Shown piece by piece: positions 47,906-59,320 of a stretch of 64,000 nt of DNA. Where the stretch lies: NCBI GenBank assembly GCA_964023275.1, contig OZ029929.1:9250856-9314855 (forward strand), written 5' to 3'. The DNA comes from Norana najaformis (taxonomy: Eukaryota; Annelida; Clitellata; Crassiclitellata; Hormogastridae). Each line of letters opens with the position of its first letter. Position 1 is the first letter of the stretch. Made by a program: the position numbers and the translations under genes. Under the pieces are notes generated by a model. The model was not told the DNA's origin. It searched no databases and saw only the letters and a program-made list of their open reading frames with translations.

Positions 47906-48529
47906 CGAGCACACATTTTGTAGAACAATGCTTCTACATGATTGGTTAACAAAGCAAATGTTTTGATTGGCCAGAATTGCATAGATCTGATTGGTTAATT
48001 TTGATACACTTTCGCTGCAGGATCCGTCGTTGACAGGATTTGGCCGATAACTAAACCATATAGATACAGCATCTACAACTTTGTGAGTTTCAGAAAAGAA
48101 TAACAGCTGAATAAAATGCATATGAACCTTCAACTGTCACACAGAAGCAAACCATAAAGACTAAAAGCTTAAAAACCCCGTAAAGCTGGTTACCTACCTA
48201 TTACAGACTCTTGCACCTCACTGTAGTGTATTGCATTTGTCACAGTGTAGGATCCTATTTACCCTCTGCCATGACAACCTAGGGGAAGAGGAGCATTCAG
48301 AGACCAAGTGAGATAAGGTGGTGGATCTTGCAGCTGAGGTAAGTACAGAGGAGATGAGAAGATAAATGGAAGCGTTGCCAACACCTCTCAAGCCCCACTG
48401 TGGTGACTCCTGGCAGTGGCAACATCTGAGTTGTCCAGGACTGGGAAGGGCATGCTGCAACCCTCTGACTTAGCAGGAATGAGCTTATCCAGGATTTAAA
48501 ATAAAGTCAAATTTAGTTGGGAAGCAAGT

Positions 48530-49010
48530 TACGTAGACGTCTGTGCTGGGCATGACCATAGGAGGGATGCAAGGATTATAGTTTTGAAAGTGGAAAAGTT
48601 TAGCATTTTGCATGGTCGGTAACTGATGAAAGAGTAAGTAGGAGGCGGGTTGTGGTGGACAGAAACCTGAGCAGTAATGGCTATATGGTCAGACAAATAT
48701 GAATCAGAACGTGAGATATTTTAAACAGCAGAACAGCTGGATCGGGTTATGAGGAGAATAGGTGCATGGCCCATGTCATGAGTTGGGAAAGAGATGTACT
48801 GCAAAAAATCAAAGCCAGAGAGAAGATCCAGAATTTTTGTGAAGCATAGTCCAGAGTATGTGTGTGTATATTACAGACACCTGTTATTACAAGTTCAGAA
48901 GGAGAAGAAACCAGAATTTCAACCCATAATTGGAATTCAGGGAAGAAGTGAAATGGAGGGAGGATGGAAAACGTTAGTGAAAACGAAGCTCCAATTTTCA
49001 GAGTTCAGTT
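48530..49010 (-). mobile_element. LINE endonuclease (APE) domain fragment
   Basis: On the minus strand reads VITGVCNIHT, FTKILDLLSGFDFLQYISFP, THDMGHAPILLITRSS and SYLSDHIAI. These are the 'GDFN.H', 'PTH..GH.LDLV.TR' and 'SDH' motifs of the non-LTR endonuclease. The region 48180-48530 may be its continuation. Confidence 0.75.
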
Positions 49011-49785
49011 ATGAATAGAGCTTTCAAATGACTCTGGAGCCTTTGCTGTGGCTTTGTGGTGGTGGTGGAGGTCTAGGGGCTGCTACAAATGCAGGGTCAT
49101 GGATGTAGAGTGGATGAGTTGACAAACGGCCGAGCACCTGAGCGTGAGCTGCAGCGAGCTTCTCTTGGGAGCTGACACCCAATGGAAGTTGGCATCCGAG
49201 ACATTTCAGCAGCAGAGCCAGGTTTCAGGAACTTCTGCCTAAAGCATTCACCTTCTCTGCAGACCTCTTTTGTTTTGCCGCCGGGTAACGAGGCTGTTTT
49301 AAGATGCTGCTTTAACAACCTTCTGCATCAAAGTGATTTCATTGAGGGCTTTGTGACCGAGTCCCTGCATCAGCGTGTCTGCCTCCCAGCCTCCCCGCCT
49401 GCCTGCTTGTCTTTCTCTCTCCATCGTTCTGCACACTGTATGTTTTTGTGGCTTAGTTGCTTTCGGATGATGTGTGCAGATGCCAAATGACCATTCACAG
49501 TCAGTATGTAGTCCACTGGTCGGCGTCTGTGTCATGTATGGAATGTTGAGTCATTTAATGGACTGGTCATCATCGATGGTGGATAGGTGACACGCTCTTT
49601 GGCTAATGAAGTTGGGCTTGATGTGTCAGAAGAACGGGAACATGTCTGCCCTGGAGCTAACTAGACAAGGAGGCTGTCTACCTGGGAACAACACCTGCAT
49701 GTCTCTCTCACTCGTCTCTGCTCTTCTTCTACTGCTCTTTGTCTCTCCGTCACCTGTGGCAACATTGTCCATCTGTTTAGGCTGC

Positions 49786-49822
49786 TGCTGCTGCTCCTCC
49801 TCCTCCTCCTCCTCCTCCTCCT
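49786..49822 (+). repeat. (GCT)n/(CCT)n microsatellite
   Basis: A short gctgctgctgct run followed by (CCT)n up to 49820. Confidence 0.9.
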
Positions 49823-50326
49823 GAGTGTATGTATGATTGGTGAACCTGTCTCTTTGTTGCCTGCACATTGATCTCAAATTCTATTCTTCAGGCTAGAACC
49901 AACTACACTCCAACTGCCTCCCGTCCTGTATCCGCTCCACCTCCTCGCGCCCCACGAACGTGTGGTGCTATCATAGATCCTATGTTTCCTTGCCTTCCAG
50001 AGATCTAATATGGCCATGTGTGTCTGTGAACAACTGAATCATAATTCCGCGTCCCAGTTAAACATCGACTGTGCCACATGAACAGTGCCACCAAAACACA
50101 CAAATCCAATTTCTGTGTCTATCTATAATTTCGTCTTTGTCTCACTAATTGAGTGACTTCTGTGGCACCCATGTATAATGCATCGTCACTCTTTCTGTGT
50201 GTTTGTGTACGTCTGTAGCTGTGTCCCTTCTCGTCAGATGTGAACTTATCTTTATGGGCTCCATTCACAATCGACCGCTAGATGTCATTGCTACAACAGT
50301 TATTTAGATTGGACGATCGTTAGGCC

Positions 50327-50329
50327 TGC

Positions 50330-50400
<71 letters not shown>
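50327..50400 (+). repeat. (CTG)n trinucleotide repeat, about 25 units
   Basis: A CTG tract with one CTT interruption near its start. It lies in the spondin intron with no splice or coding context, so no polyglutamine or polyleucine product is supported. Confidence 0.95.
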
Positions 50401-50401
<1 letters not shown>

Positions 50402-50476
50402 ATGGTGAAAGTCATGATCAATACCAGTCACTTATTACGTCAAGTTGGCCGCACACGTCTACACTATCTAACTGTA

Positions 50477-50478
<2 letters not shown>

Positions 50479-50541
<63 letters not shown>
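50479..50541. repeat. (AT)n microsatellite
   Basis: An AT run with a few 'gtat' interruptions; similar shorter runs lie at 34068-34104 and 34240-34272. Confidence 0.95.
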
Positions 50542-50649
50542 AGCAAAGTTGTTTTTGATGGTGTGGTTTCAGTGTTTAACACTGTAAACCAAGAGTCAAT
50601 ACCCTGCCATCATAAAAAATCGTCGTTGGATTGATTTTAATCTTCACTG

Positions 50650-50835
50650 ACCATTATTATTTCTGTACTTATTAAGTGCCTCAGTGACTAAGCATTGATG
50701 GCACGAAGCAATTGTGTGTGATTGACTTGCTCAATGTCCTTACACAGTAACCACCTAAGAAAGGCTCGAACCTGCACTGTCCGAGGTGCAAGGCTAGCAC
50801 TCAAACCAGTCAACTGCCCTGTCATGGCTTGGGGG
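50650..50835 (-). mobile_element. tRNA-derived SINE with intact-looking B box
   Basis: On the minus strand the head includes gttgactggtttgagtgc (A-box region), ccttgcacc at the anticodon position and gtgcaggttcgagcc (B box GGTTCGAGCC). The body follows: acattgagcaagtc...gccatcaatgcttagtcact...ggcacttaataag. This is the best kept copy of the SINE family at 10735 and 33425. Confidence 0.8.
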
Positions 50836-51924
50836 TCATTTTAACCTCCCTCGACGAATACCACTTCCGGCAGAGTTAAATATTTATTAACCTATTACTT
50901 CGTTAATCATCCTCATCTGTTTAGGCTGCCAAATAATGCACAGCCGTAAGTGTAAGGCCAAATGGAATATGGGAAACTACCAAAGGAGTTTTCCAGTTTC
51001 GTTTCTTTTCATTGAACTCAATGTAACCTTGCACCTGATGCATGCAATTAATGTTGGCCTAAAGTCTTGTCTATCTGCAAACACTCTTCTGCGCTGCACA
51101 CTGACAAGAGTTGGCTGCAGGTCTAGATTTGCCTGGTGTCTTGGGAATGTTCGACCACCCGAAGTCAAAAGTCAAGCTCCACATTGCTGATTGAAAAGTT
51201 TAGGGTGGATGTAACAACACAGAGAGGGAGCCTCTTCTTCTGGTCCATGTAGCCGTTATTGAATGAGGAGCAGGCATGAGAAGGGACTCCAGCTGAACAG
51301 CAATGGAGGGTGAAAAACTAGCAGTGTAGATTGTAGGTACATAGGTATTGTCCACCTGCTAGATGGGGTGCTGATTGAAAGAAAAAGTGGTCACCATCAC
51401 CTGGGGATTTACCTGTTTCAGTTGAGCAGAAAAGACCAACAGTCTTTGAAATTTTATGTGAGTGAAAAATTTCTTTTGCTCTGGATAACGTTTGTGTATG
51501 TATTTCTTTTTTTATGCTTATAAGTGTAATAAAAATGTCTAATGAAGAAGCATCGGTCAGAGGCGCTGAGCATGAAGAGATTTGCTCTGTGTTCGTACAC
51601 ACTTTACACAGTAACTATCTCAGGTGCTCAAGTGCAGCAACATGAGCTCTTAACCAGTCACCCCTTGTATGTCAAAGCCGAAGTTAGCTGTTCTCTGAAA
51701 GTAAAAGGTTAAAAGCGGCAATAGTGGTATTAGTCAAGTGTCTTGGTGTTGTGTGTTTATACCGATGAGAGTTAATGGATGTTTACACATCGGAAACTTC
51801 TGACAGAACTAAGCTGCATATCCCTTATTTATAGTTGACAACTTAATGCCTTTGCCTCATCTGCCTTCTTCTCTGCTTCAGTAAGCCACATTTCATCCTG
51901 GCCTCACTCGCTTGCTCTGTTTCT

Positions 51925-52018
51925 TGCTTCCTAGTTTATTCCCCTGTGCTTCCTTGTTTCCTTTTTTCGCTTGCTTCCCGCTTGCTTTCTTCCTTTCCTG
52001 CTTGCTTCCTTCTTTGAA
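51925..52018 (+). repeat. (CTTGCTTC)-like pyrimidine-rich simple repeat
   Basis: Degenerate repeats of cttgcttcc and ttcct over about 90 bp. Confidence 0.8.
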
Positions 52019-52479
52019 TCTAAAGAATCTAATCTAGAACTCCTAAGTGGTGCTATAGTAAGTTCTTACATTCTTTGTGGGCCTCATGTAATTACATTAC
52101 TCCAATCACATCCTTAGTTTCTTATTTCCTTCTTCATTTATGATTCCTTTCATCTATGATAAACAGTCTGTTTTTATTTTAAGTGTATTCCTTTGGGAAT
52201 CTGTTTCCTAATATGAGTTTTAGCATGAAGCCTATTTCTCTGAGTGGTTCCTTCCAGGCCTCCCTTTCTTCTGTCTTGTCTGTCTTCTCGAATCTGCCTC
52301 TGTTTCTGTCTCCCAGTGTATCTTTTTGTCTGTCTGCCTGTGAGTCTGTCGGCCTGTTTGGTCTATCTCTCTTTGTAAAGTAACACTTGTTTACATGGCT
52401 TATATGCAAATTCCTCAGAAATTAAAGCCCATGGTCAAAGGATCATTCAGTTGAAGCGCAGACATGGCCACTGAGAGAT

Positions 52480-52640
52480 TTGAATCTCGGGCTAGCACGG
52501 TCTGTGCTACAACATTGCAAAAACGGTGTGCTGCCCATTAAAATGGGCAGCGGTGGTGAAGGATCTCACCCAATAAATTCATTGAAAAAATTAGCAGGGT
52601 CAAGGCCATACAGTTGCTATATAAAACTGTGTACATTTAC
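52480..52640 (+). repeat. Dispersed repeat B, best copy, with hairpin
   Basis: Contains atctcgggctagcacgg, the hairpin gctgcccattaaaatgggca, gtgaaggatctcaccc and agcagggtcaaggcc, ending tgtacatttacattta. It is about 160 bp, without a clear tRNA head. Confidence 0.75.
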
Positions 52641-52910
52641 ATTTACTGCAATCCAACAAGAAGAAATCTTTCGTGTGTCTGTCTTTCTGTCTGTCTATGT
52701 GTCTCTGTGTTGCCTGTTCTTCCTCCATTTCAGCTTCAAGTCAGATTAATATCTGACTGCTGTATAAATTGATCCACACTTTCATGTCATTTTTACTCTG
52801 TAAATTAAAATGGTGTCGGAATCTAGTATAATAGATCTGCACAAAAATATTGTCCGATTCAAAGACCTACAGTTTATTAAAGTTTTGTGATGTTGTAGCA
52901 GGGTTGTTCT

Positions 52911-53660
52911 CTTACTCAGAGGAATGGTCAAAATGTTTAAATGAATTCTGAGTGAGATTTGTTAGGGATTTGCCTTTTAACTTATTGACTTTGCATTTGC
53001 CAGTTGGGACAATGACCACAGAAGCTTGTTTTGACAGATATTTATGATTTTATGTTCTGTTTTCTTAGTATCTGCACGCTGTGCTCAGACTTACCAGCCA
53101 GACATGCCCACTTGTCTGACCTGTCATTTGTTCGCATGTTGAAAGTTTCCAGTGTTGCTGAACTTCTAGACACCATTTCATTTAACATTCGCCTTCTTCT
53201 TTGACCACTTACGGTACTTTGAGTTCAGTGGATAGTTCTCTATGACGATCCTCATCTCCTTATGAAGTTTTGCAGAAAGCACTTATGACTTATAATGTCC
53301 ATCAGGCTGTCAAACTATAACATGATTAAGATGGGGTGGTTCATCTTCATGGGCCATGCAATAACCCCGGCCTTGAATCTCTTACAGACGGGTAGTTTAG
53401 TGGCCGGTCAGCAAGTAGTGTGCTAAGCATTCTTCTTGATCTCACAGCTGCCTTTCATACTGTTGATCATGACATACTTCTTCACTATTGTAAGCAGGGG
53501 TTTGGGTTTTAGGGTGCTGGTCTCAGCTGGTTTGCATTTTACCTTTGTCAGAGAATCAAAGAATTTACCTTGACACTAGCTGTTTTGAGCTGTGAGGTAC
53601 TGCATTCTTACTCAGAGGAATGGTCAAAATGTTTAAATGAATTCTGAGAGAGATTTGTTA
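52911..53660. repeat. Pair of about 55-bp direct repeats around a LINE start
   Basis: The text ttactcagaggaatggtc...aaatgaattctgag occurs at 52911-52967 and again at 53605-53660, nearly identical, 693 bases apart. The second copy lies inside LINE-derived sequence. Confidence 0.85.
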
Positions 53661-54065
53661 CTTCTGTTCAGTTGGGTGGATCAGTTGTTACTCTCACTGG
53701 GCATCACATAATTTGGGTGTCATACTTGATTCCAAGGTATTATTCTAGAACTTATTCAAGTGATTTGCAACCTGTTCACTTTCATATACAAAATATCCGC
53801 AGGATAAGACCTCATGTGCATCAGAAGGTTTTGGCTTAACTAGCTAATGCCTTAGTTTCTAGTTGTCTTGATACTGTAACTCACTTCTAACTGGCTTCAT
53901 AAGGACAAATTTGAACAAATTACAAATGCTTAAGAATTCCATGGCCAGGGCAGTAACAAAAACTCCCAACTTTTCACATATCACTTCCATACTACAAACA
54001 TTGCACTGGCTTCCTGTTGAACAAGGAATCCAGTTTACAATATGTCTACTAGTTGAAGTCTACTA
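53390..54065 (+). mobile_element. CR1-like LINE reverse-transcriptase fragment
   Basis: Reads VLSILLDLTAAFHTVDHDIL, LSWFAFYLCQRIKEF and, further on, worn NAAAR-like text. It ends in 'tgcactggcttcctgttgaa', the LHWLPVE codons, near 54000. Several breaks; 3' part lost. Confidence 0.75.
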
Positions 54066-54664
54066 GGCTGAAGTCCCATCCCATATTTTTCTTGTTGCTT
54101 CTTCTCTGTGGCCTCTTTTCTGAGCTCAAGGGTCTCGTGGATCTGGACTGATTCTGTTCAATAGATTATACTTTTATTTTTTTATACTTTCACCGTGTGT
54201 GAAACGTTGAGGCTGATGGCATCAGTGAGCCAGCGGTCCAATGTTGAATAGCAATTGCCACACTGTATGAGGAGCCTCAGTCAGGGTTATTTGGATGCGT
54301 CTGTTCACATCATAGATATTGTAGACTGAATCTATGTATATATTCTCGCTATGTTTATCAATTCTAATTAATTTTACTATTGTATGAACTGTGCGTATAA
54401 TTGACATGGTTACGCGTATATTAGAATAAGCGTTTGTGTTGACTAACGTAGTTACTCACTTAAAGTGCTTGGCCGGCTTAGGACGTTTAAACTAATCAAA
54501 ATAGCAAGGCCAGCATAGGCTCTAAAAATATATTAAATACGGGGAACAAAGGATGGTTTTCTGAACTAATTTTACGGATGATCAACGTGGATGTTGATGG
54601 ATTGTTTTATTCGCAATCTGCCATAGTTTGCGAGTCATTACGAAGGAAATTTCAAACTGATGTT

Positions 54665-55344
54665 TCGATTGCCACCCAATCGCGATTTTACTTGTGGGAT
54701 TTTCGACCAATGGCGACACGTTGCTATTGAAAGTCGTCAGCCAATGAGGGGACACAGTGGACGTAACTCCTTACCTTTGTAAACAAGTGAGCAGACGAAG
54801 ATTTCATAGAAGGACTATGAAATCGCTACAAGTATTGGTGAAAGAGGCAGACGATAATTTCGGCCAATAGGAAACCTTTTGACGATGGAAGATTCGCTGT
54901 GAAAACCGTTGAAGTAGTTAGTTCACGGCTGGATTTTGGACCGTAAAGGTCTTCGTTGTGATCCAGCGTGGCTCCGAGAAATAAGTGGTCAGTTGCGGAC
55001 TTGTCAAGTCGAACTGCATTCTCGAATGATGAGCATATAAAGGCTCATGTTGTACAGGTAGTTAACCTGTGTTTCGGTTGTGAAGTGACTAAGTTTTCGT
55101 CGAGAAACTAACGTCAGAAATTCGTGGATTAATTCCAATGTAAGTGCGTCGAAACGGACTTAGTGGCGTGAGTCGAAAGACAGTAAAGATACTTCGTCTT
55201 CGACTCGTACAGTGCAACTCCACATCGTCAAGGAACCCTTCCTTTGGACGGTAACGATCGAATCGTGTGGATTCTAATCCTTGAACTGCAAGGAACTCGC
55301 TTAAAGTACATACAACAAGAGACATTCAACCGATGGTCTACAAG
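54665..55344 (+). promoter_or_regulatory. CpG-rich, promoter-like block inside the spondin intron
   Basis: Four CCAAT words (about 54676, 54707, 54741, 54864) within 200 bp are followed by a TATA-like catataaagg at 55034 and a CpG-rich 300-bp stretch ending at a donor-like CTACAAG|GTATGT (55344/55345). The area is far richer in CpG than its surroundings. It could be an alternative promoter, a noncoding-RNA start, or a retroelement LTR. No long open frame is present. Confidence 0.4.
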
Positions 55345-55889
55345 GTATGTCGGCGTGGTGAAAAGAATCGTTTGTGCAGAGACAGCTAGTGGTGAGTGAC
55401 AAGCTAACCATACTACATCGATGCAAATTCACTGCAACTCACAGTGAAACTGTTTCAGACTTCATCAAAGAGTCAGTACCCAGGGGTAAAATGGCCATCC
55501 AAGCTTGTGTATGGGTAGAACTATAGATTTAGGCTTGATAAGAAGCTGGCCTTAATTAAGCATTAATTAAGACATTGAACTAGATAATATATTGATTGAT
55601 TTGCAACCAGTGACTTTGTTCATTCTTATTCAATCATACATTACGACACAAGATGGTAGTGAAAAATTACGAGCTATTGAAATATCATTACAATTTCCGC
55701 TAGATATTACATGTTGATTTGAGTGTGACCTATAATTATCATATCAGGAGACTAAACCCCAATTAACATGTGTATCTACCTACAGCCTAAACAAGCTTGT
55801 AGGTACCATGATGTAATGTAAAGTGACTGCAATCTATGGTCACCAGAACTAGACAAGAGAGCATTAGACAAGGGGGTTACAGATATTAC

Positions 55890-56095
55890 CTGTGCTCCTT
55901 TAGGCTTTTTATGGGGCTGAGACCTGGACACTCACAATGGTCCTAAAGAAGAAGCTGGTAAGCTGACAATCACTTTTCACACTACACAGGGCCTGGAGAT
56001 GATGAGCTCAAAACCGTGATGCTTGGTAAAAGTCATGGAAACAGCAGTTGTACAGAAAGGCGCATACTAATGATGATGATGATGATAATGATGAT
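55890..56095 (+). mobile_element. LINE 3' end (RTE/Nimb-like), internally deleted, with (GAT)n tail
   Basis: Reads AFYGAETWTLTMVLKKKL, then NRDAW and a (GAT)n end. The AETWTLT motif is the same as in 46600-47110. Confidence 0.7.
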
Positions 56096-56204
56096 CACGT
56101 GTGTGTGTATTTATGTATACATTTGACTCTGTGCAGCAAACATTTTCAGTGTCTTAAAGCACACTTGTTTAGATAATTTATATAGTTATGTGTGCAGTGT
56201 TTTT

Positions 56205-56462
56205 GTGAGGTACTTAGAAACGCTCTAAATGTCTTAATACATACTTACATACAAGTATGTATGTGTGCATACATATGTGCACACATACATACACTCATTC
56301 ATACATGCATGTATTAATTACTTAATTATGTATGTATGTATGTATCTATGCATACATACAGTTGTGTATGTATATAAGTAAGTAAGTAGACATTTGTTAA
56401 CATGCCATGTCATGTGTCCATCGGCTGAGCGAGGAATCGTAGGCGTATGTATGTATGTTTGT
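56205..56462. repeat. (ATGT/ACAT)n simple repeat next to a LINE tail
   Basis: A degenerate TATG/CATA run of about 210 bp. The adjoining gtgaggtacttagaaacgc is the inverse of the tail motif at 24447-24505 and 32926-32990. Confidence 0.8.
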
Positions 56463-58020
56463 AGCAGTACATGTATGTTTGTATGTGTCTGTTCTTCACC
56501 CAAAGTCTCCTTCAGTTTGCCTAGTACATGAACGAGTGGATAAGCTGGTTTGCTGTTTAGTATGGTGGCTCTTAAGTCATCCGGATGTTGCTTCTTCCGG
56601 TACGATGTCAGTTAAACAGTCTCATTTGCACGTGTATGGAATGACAAAATGATGCCGGCTGCTCATAAATGGCTCTTAATGCGGAGGGTAGAGAGAGCAA
56701 GAGGAGTGCTGTGGTGAAAGGTAGCAGAGCGGCACAATGCAGTGCATCCCAATGAAGATGGCAAGTCAATCAGTTGGTGTGATTCCTTTGACCCATGGCT
56801 AATTATGGACAGCTGTATGCCATAATGAATAAATTATTTATAGAATTAAGCTGTGTGCAACCTTTCTTTTGATCCTCAACTGACAAGTTCTGCTCAGCTG
56901 TTCTTACAGGAAACTAATTATTCAGCTTTCTTGGTAACGTAATCACGCAAATATTATGCACACTCAGCAGGTACACTAAACATCGAAGAACTCTGAGTGC
57001 TCTGATGCTTCAGAGGCGCTTTTATAAATGCTTCTTGTTTTGTGGTCATCAGCTGCTTGGTGTGTATTATGTAGGTACACTTCTGTCCAGTAGTCGTCAT
57101 GTGTCATTGAAATACTATGTAACTTATGTAGCACCTTTTAGGGGTGCTATGAAGGTAATAAACACTGTATGTATAGAGACAAAGATGCCTATGATCCACA
57201 CATTGGTTCTGATAATTGACGTCAGATAGATACCCTGTTGGAGCATTGGTTCATAGAGTGGTAGTCGAGGGACTGGCACCAGTCCACAGAGCTCTGGTCA
57301 AGATATTTGTTTCTGGTATTTGATGTGCGATACAAAATATGAAAATAGAAAATAAACATTTGACAGTTGTGTTTCCTTGCAATAGTTCATTTATACACTT
57401 TGAAGCATGGAAATATTATGAACTGAAAACAGAGTGGTAGAGATTGATTTTCAGCTTTTAATAAGAGTGATAGATAGGTATGGCGGCCGAGGGCCAGCGA
57501 CTGTGAATGAACACTGGCCAATGACAGGAGTGTGCAATGAACAACATAGTTGTCAACAGAAGATGCCAACTGTCCACGACTAGGTGCAACCATGGAATAT
57601 AGGATGGCACATGTCTTGCATGTTTTTATGCAGGGTTGGATTTCCCTGAAGGTCAGGAGTTTGACAACTAAGACCAAATATTGGCTCCAGCTGTGATAAA
57701 AAAGTCAGCCTAGGGGTTGGTTTTTAGCCCCTCAGTAAACTCCCTCAACAAAGTTGAGTCCAACTGATTATTCTTATGTCCGCATTATAGAGAGAATGAT
57801 GCAGCTGTGTATGGCCAAGCTGATACAGTAAACGGGGAGACTGCCTTAGAAGTTTATCAGTTTTGTTTGTGCCAGTGAAGTGACGCTGTTAAGCCTCGGA
57901 GGTGAAGCTTACACGTGCATGAGGTACCATTTTTGGATACAATTTTGTTATCAATTTAACTATAACTATGGCATTCTTATTGTCAAGTGTCTTTGCTGGA
58001 ATTAAATTATTTTGTTTCAG

Positions 58021-58170
58021 ATTGCTTATCCACCATAGGCTGCCTCTCTGTCATGCGGACTGACCTTCTGGATATCGACCTGATTGTGGCTTGGTTTTGG
58101 TGTGCCATCGGTTGATGCATTGCGCATTAGACACTGGCGCATTAGAAGTTGCTAATTATTATTATTACTT
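58021..58170 (+). mobile_element. LINE 3' UTR with ATT tail
   Basis: Over 85% alike by eye to 3535-3685: ggctgcctctctgtc, gaccttctggatatcgacct, cactggcgcattagaagttg, then (ATT)n. Only the 3' end was inserted here. Confidence 0.85.
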
Positions 58171-58195
58171 TTGTACCATTTTCTATCAGTTTAAC

Positions 58196-58627
58196 TACCA
58201 TATTTTTTTCCAAACTATAAGTCACGGTATAATACATGAACTTCTAGAGTTGCATGTTTTTGAGGGAGAAACATGTGCAGAAATTTAAAAAATTTCTGAA
58301 TCAGTTGAAATAAATTAAGTCACATTTATTTAAAGCTGTGTGTAGCCCAAAGTTCACTGGTGCAGATCGGCTTCCATTGTCCTGGTCCATATGTTCCTGG
58401 GCTGTTCAGATTGGCTGTTAAACTTGTAGGGGATTGGAAATTAAGCTTGAAGCACCTTTTCATGGTCGTGTCTGCTATTGGACCAGAAGAAGTGACCGAA
58501 CTAGCATTAATCCTGAGTAAATTTTGTGGGTTTTATGCGACCTGTGTCTTGACTTTAAAACATTTGACTGTTTCTGCATCATTGCATCTTATAGTAAGAA
58601 GTGACTTATATTCTGGAAAATATGGTA
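58196..58627. mobile_element. TIR DNA transposon (MITE), 432 bp, TA-flanked
   Basis: Terminal inverted repeats of about 27 bp. The left end starts TACCATATTTTT and includes CTATAAGTCAC; the right end is the complement of TACCATATTTTCCAG...TATAAGTCAC. This is the widespread 'taccgtatttt...ataagtc' MITE type. The outer TA is probably the target duplication. No transposase. It inserted directly behind the LINE tail at 58170. Confidence 0.85.
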
Positions 58628-58734
58628 CCTATCCTTACTGGCAAGGGATCTTGCAATCCAAGAGTTTGTAATTTTGACTCTGCCTGTATGTAGTCTGAAT
58701 AGTTGCTTCCTGCAAGTTTGTGTCTCTGTTGCAG

Positions 58735-58838
58735 TTAGCATCAGTGGAACTTACCCTCAGCAGAAGTTCCTAGCATTCTACCTGGTTGCCGTGCCACAGA
58801 ATGCTGAAGACGAAAGCACAGTTCTTGGTGCCTTCCAG
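58735..58838 (+). CDS. SPON1: F-spondin (SPON1)-like, second coding exon (Reeler domain continued)
   Basis: The acceptor is tgtctctgttgcag, and the 104 bp run from phase 1 to phase 0. With the one base carried from the first exon it reads ISISGTYPQQKFLAFYLVAV then PQNAEDESTVLGAFQ. The human SPON1 equivalent is VTLSAAPPSYFRGFTLIAL...HAGTFQ. Phase and domain continuity join it to 37061. The donor is CAG|GTAATG. No third exon was recognised before 64000. Confidence 0.87.
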
Positions 58839-59254
58839 GTAATGAACTCTTAAAATCCTGTCATCTATGCTTAGAGTTCTGTTAACATGGTATGCTTGTC
58901 CTCAAGAAACATGTCGGGCTCTTGCAGTGAAGTGTTTGGAGCAGTGTGCACAGACTGTGAGAAGAGTTTTAATGAATCATTTATAGATCATGATTTAAAG
59001 AGTGCTGTTTAAATCATCTGTTCACTTACCTGTATTCATCAGAGATAGTTTACATTGGCCCAAGTGGAGGTAGTGTATTTCCAAAGGCTGCAGAAGTTTC
59101 CCAACAAAGTTATCCTGTACCACCAAGTAACGATTGTGGCTTCTCTCTGTCAGTGTCTTTGTCTCTCTTTGTCCCCGTTCTTATTGTTCTCACTCATTCT
59201 TGAGCATTGTCATGTGCCTTCTCTTTCTGTCAGTCTGTCTATGCATAAATATGT

Positions 59255-59320
59255 GTGTTTGTATGTATGTACGTACGTACGTACATACGTATGTGTGTGT
59301 GTAGTAGGTCTATGTATATA
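59255..59320 (+). repeat. (TATG)n/(GTAC)n simple repeat
   Basis: Text tgtatgtatgtacgtacgta followed by cgtatgtgtgtgtg, then a tail-like catagtgcctttatgaacc at 59337. Another microsatellite joined to a retroposon end. Confidence 0.8.

Larger units (their letters stand above)
37062..58734 (+). other. First coding-region intron of the spondin-like gene (21.7 kb)
   Basis: Bounded by GTAAGC and tctctgttgcag. It contains many repeats listed separately and no recognised nested host gene. Parts without assigned features (37410-38990, 40000-40900, 43150-46590, 51000-52470, 56470-58020) show only short frames without family resemblance, plus CT-rich and TATG-rich simple sequence. Long first introns of developmental genes often hold enhancers. 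Confidence 0.8.

Noticed and set aside
50327-50400. Polyglutamine-coding repeat
   Set aside because: No open exon with splice sites surrounds it on either strand.
50760-50835. Functional tRNA gene
   Set aside because: The A and B boxes are recognisable, but the acceptor stem does not pair and a SINE body follows, so it is a tRNA-derived SINE.
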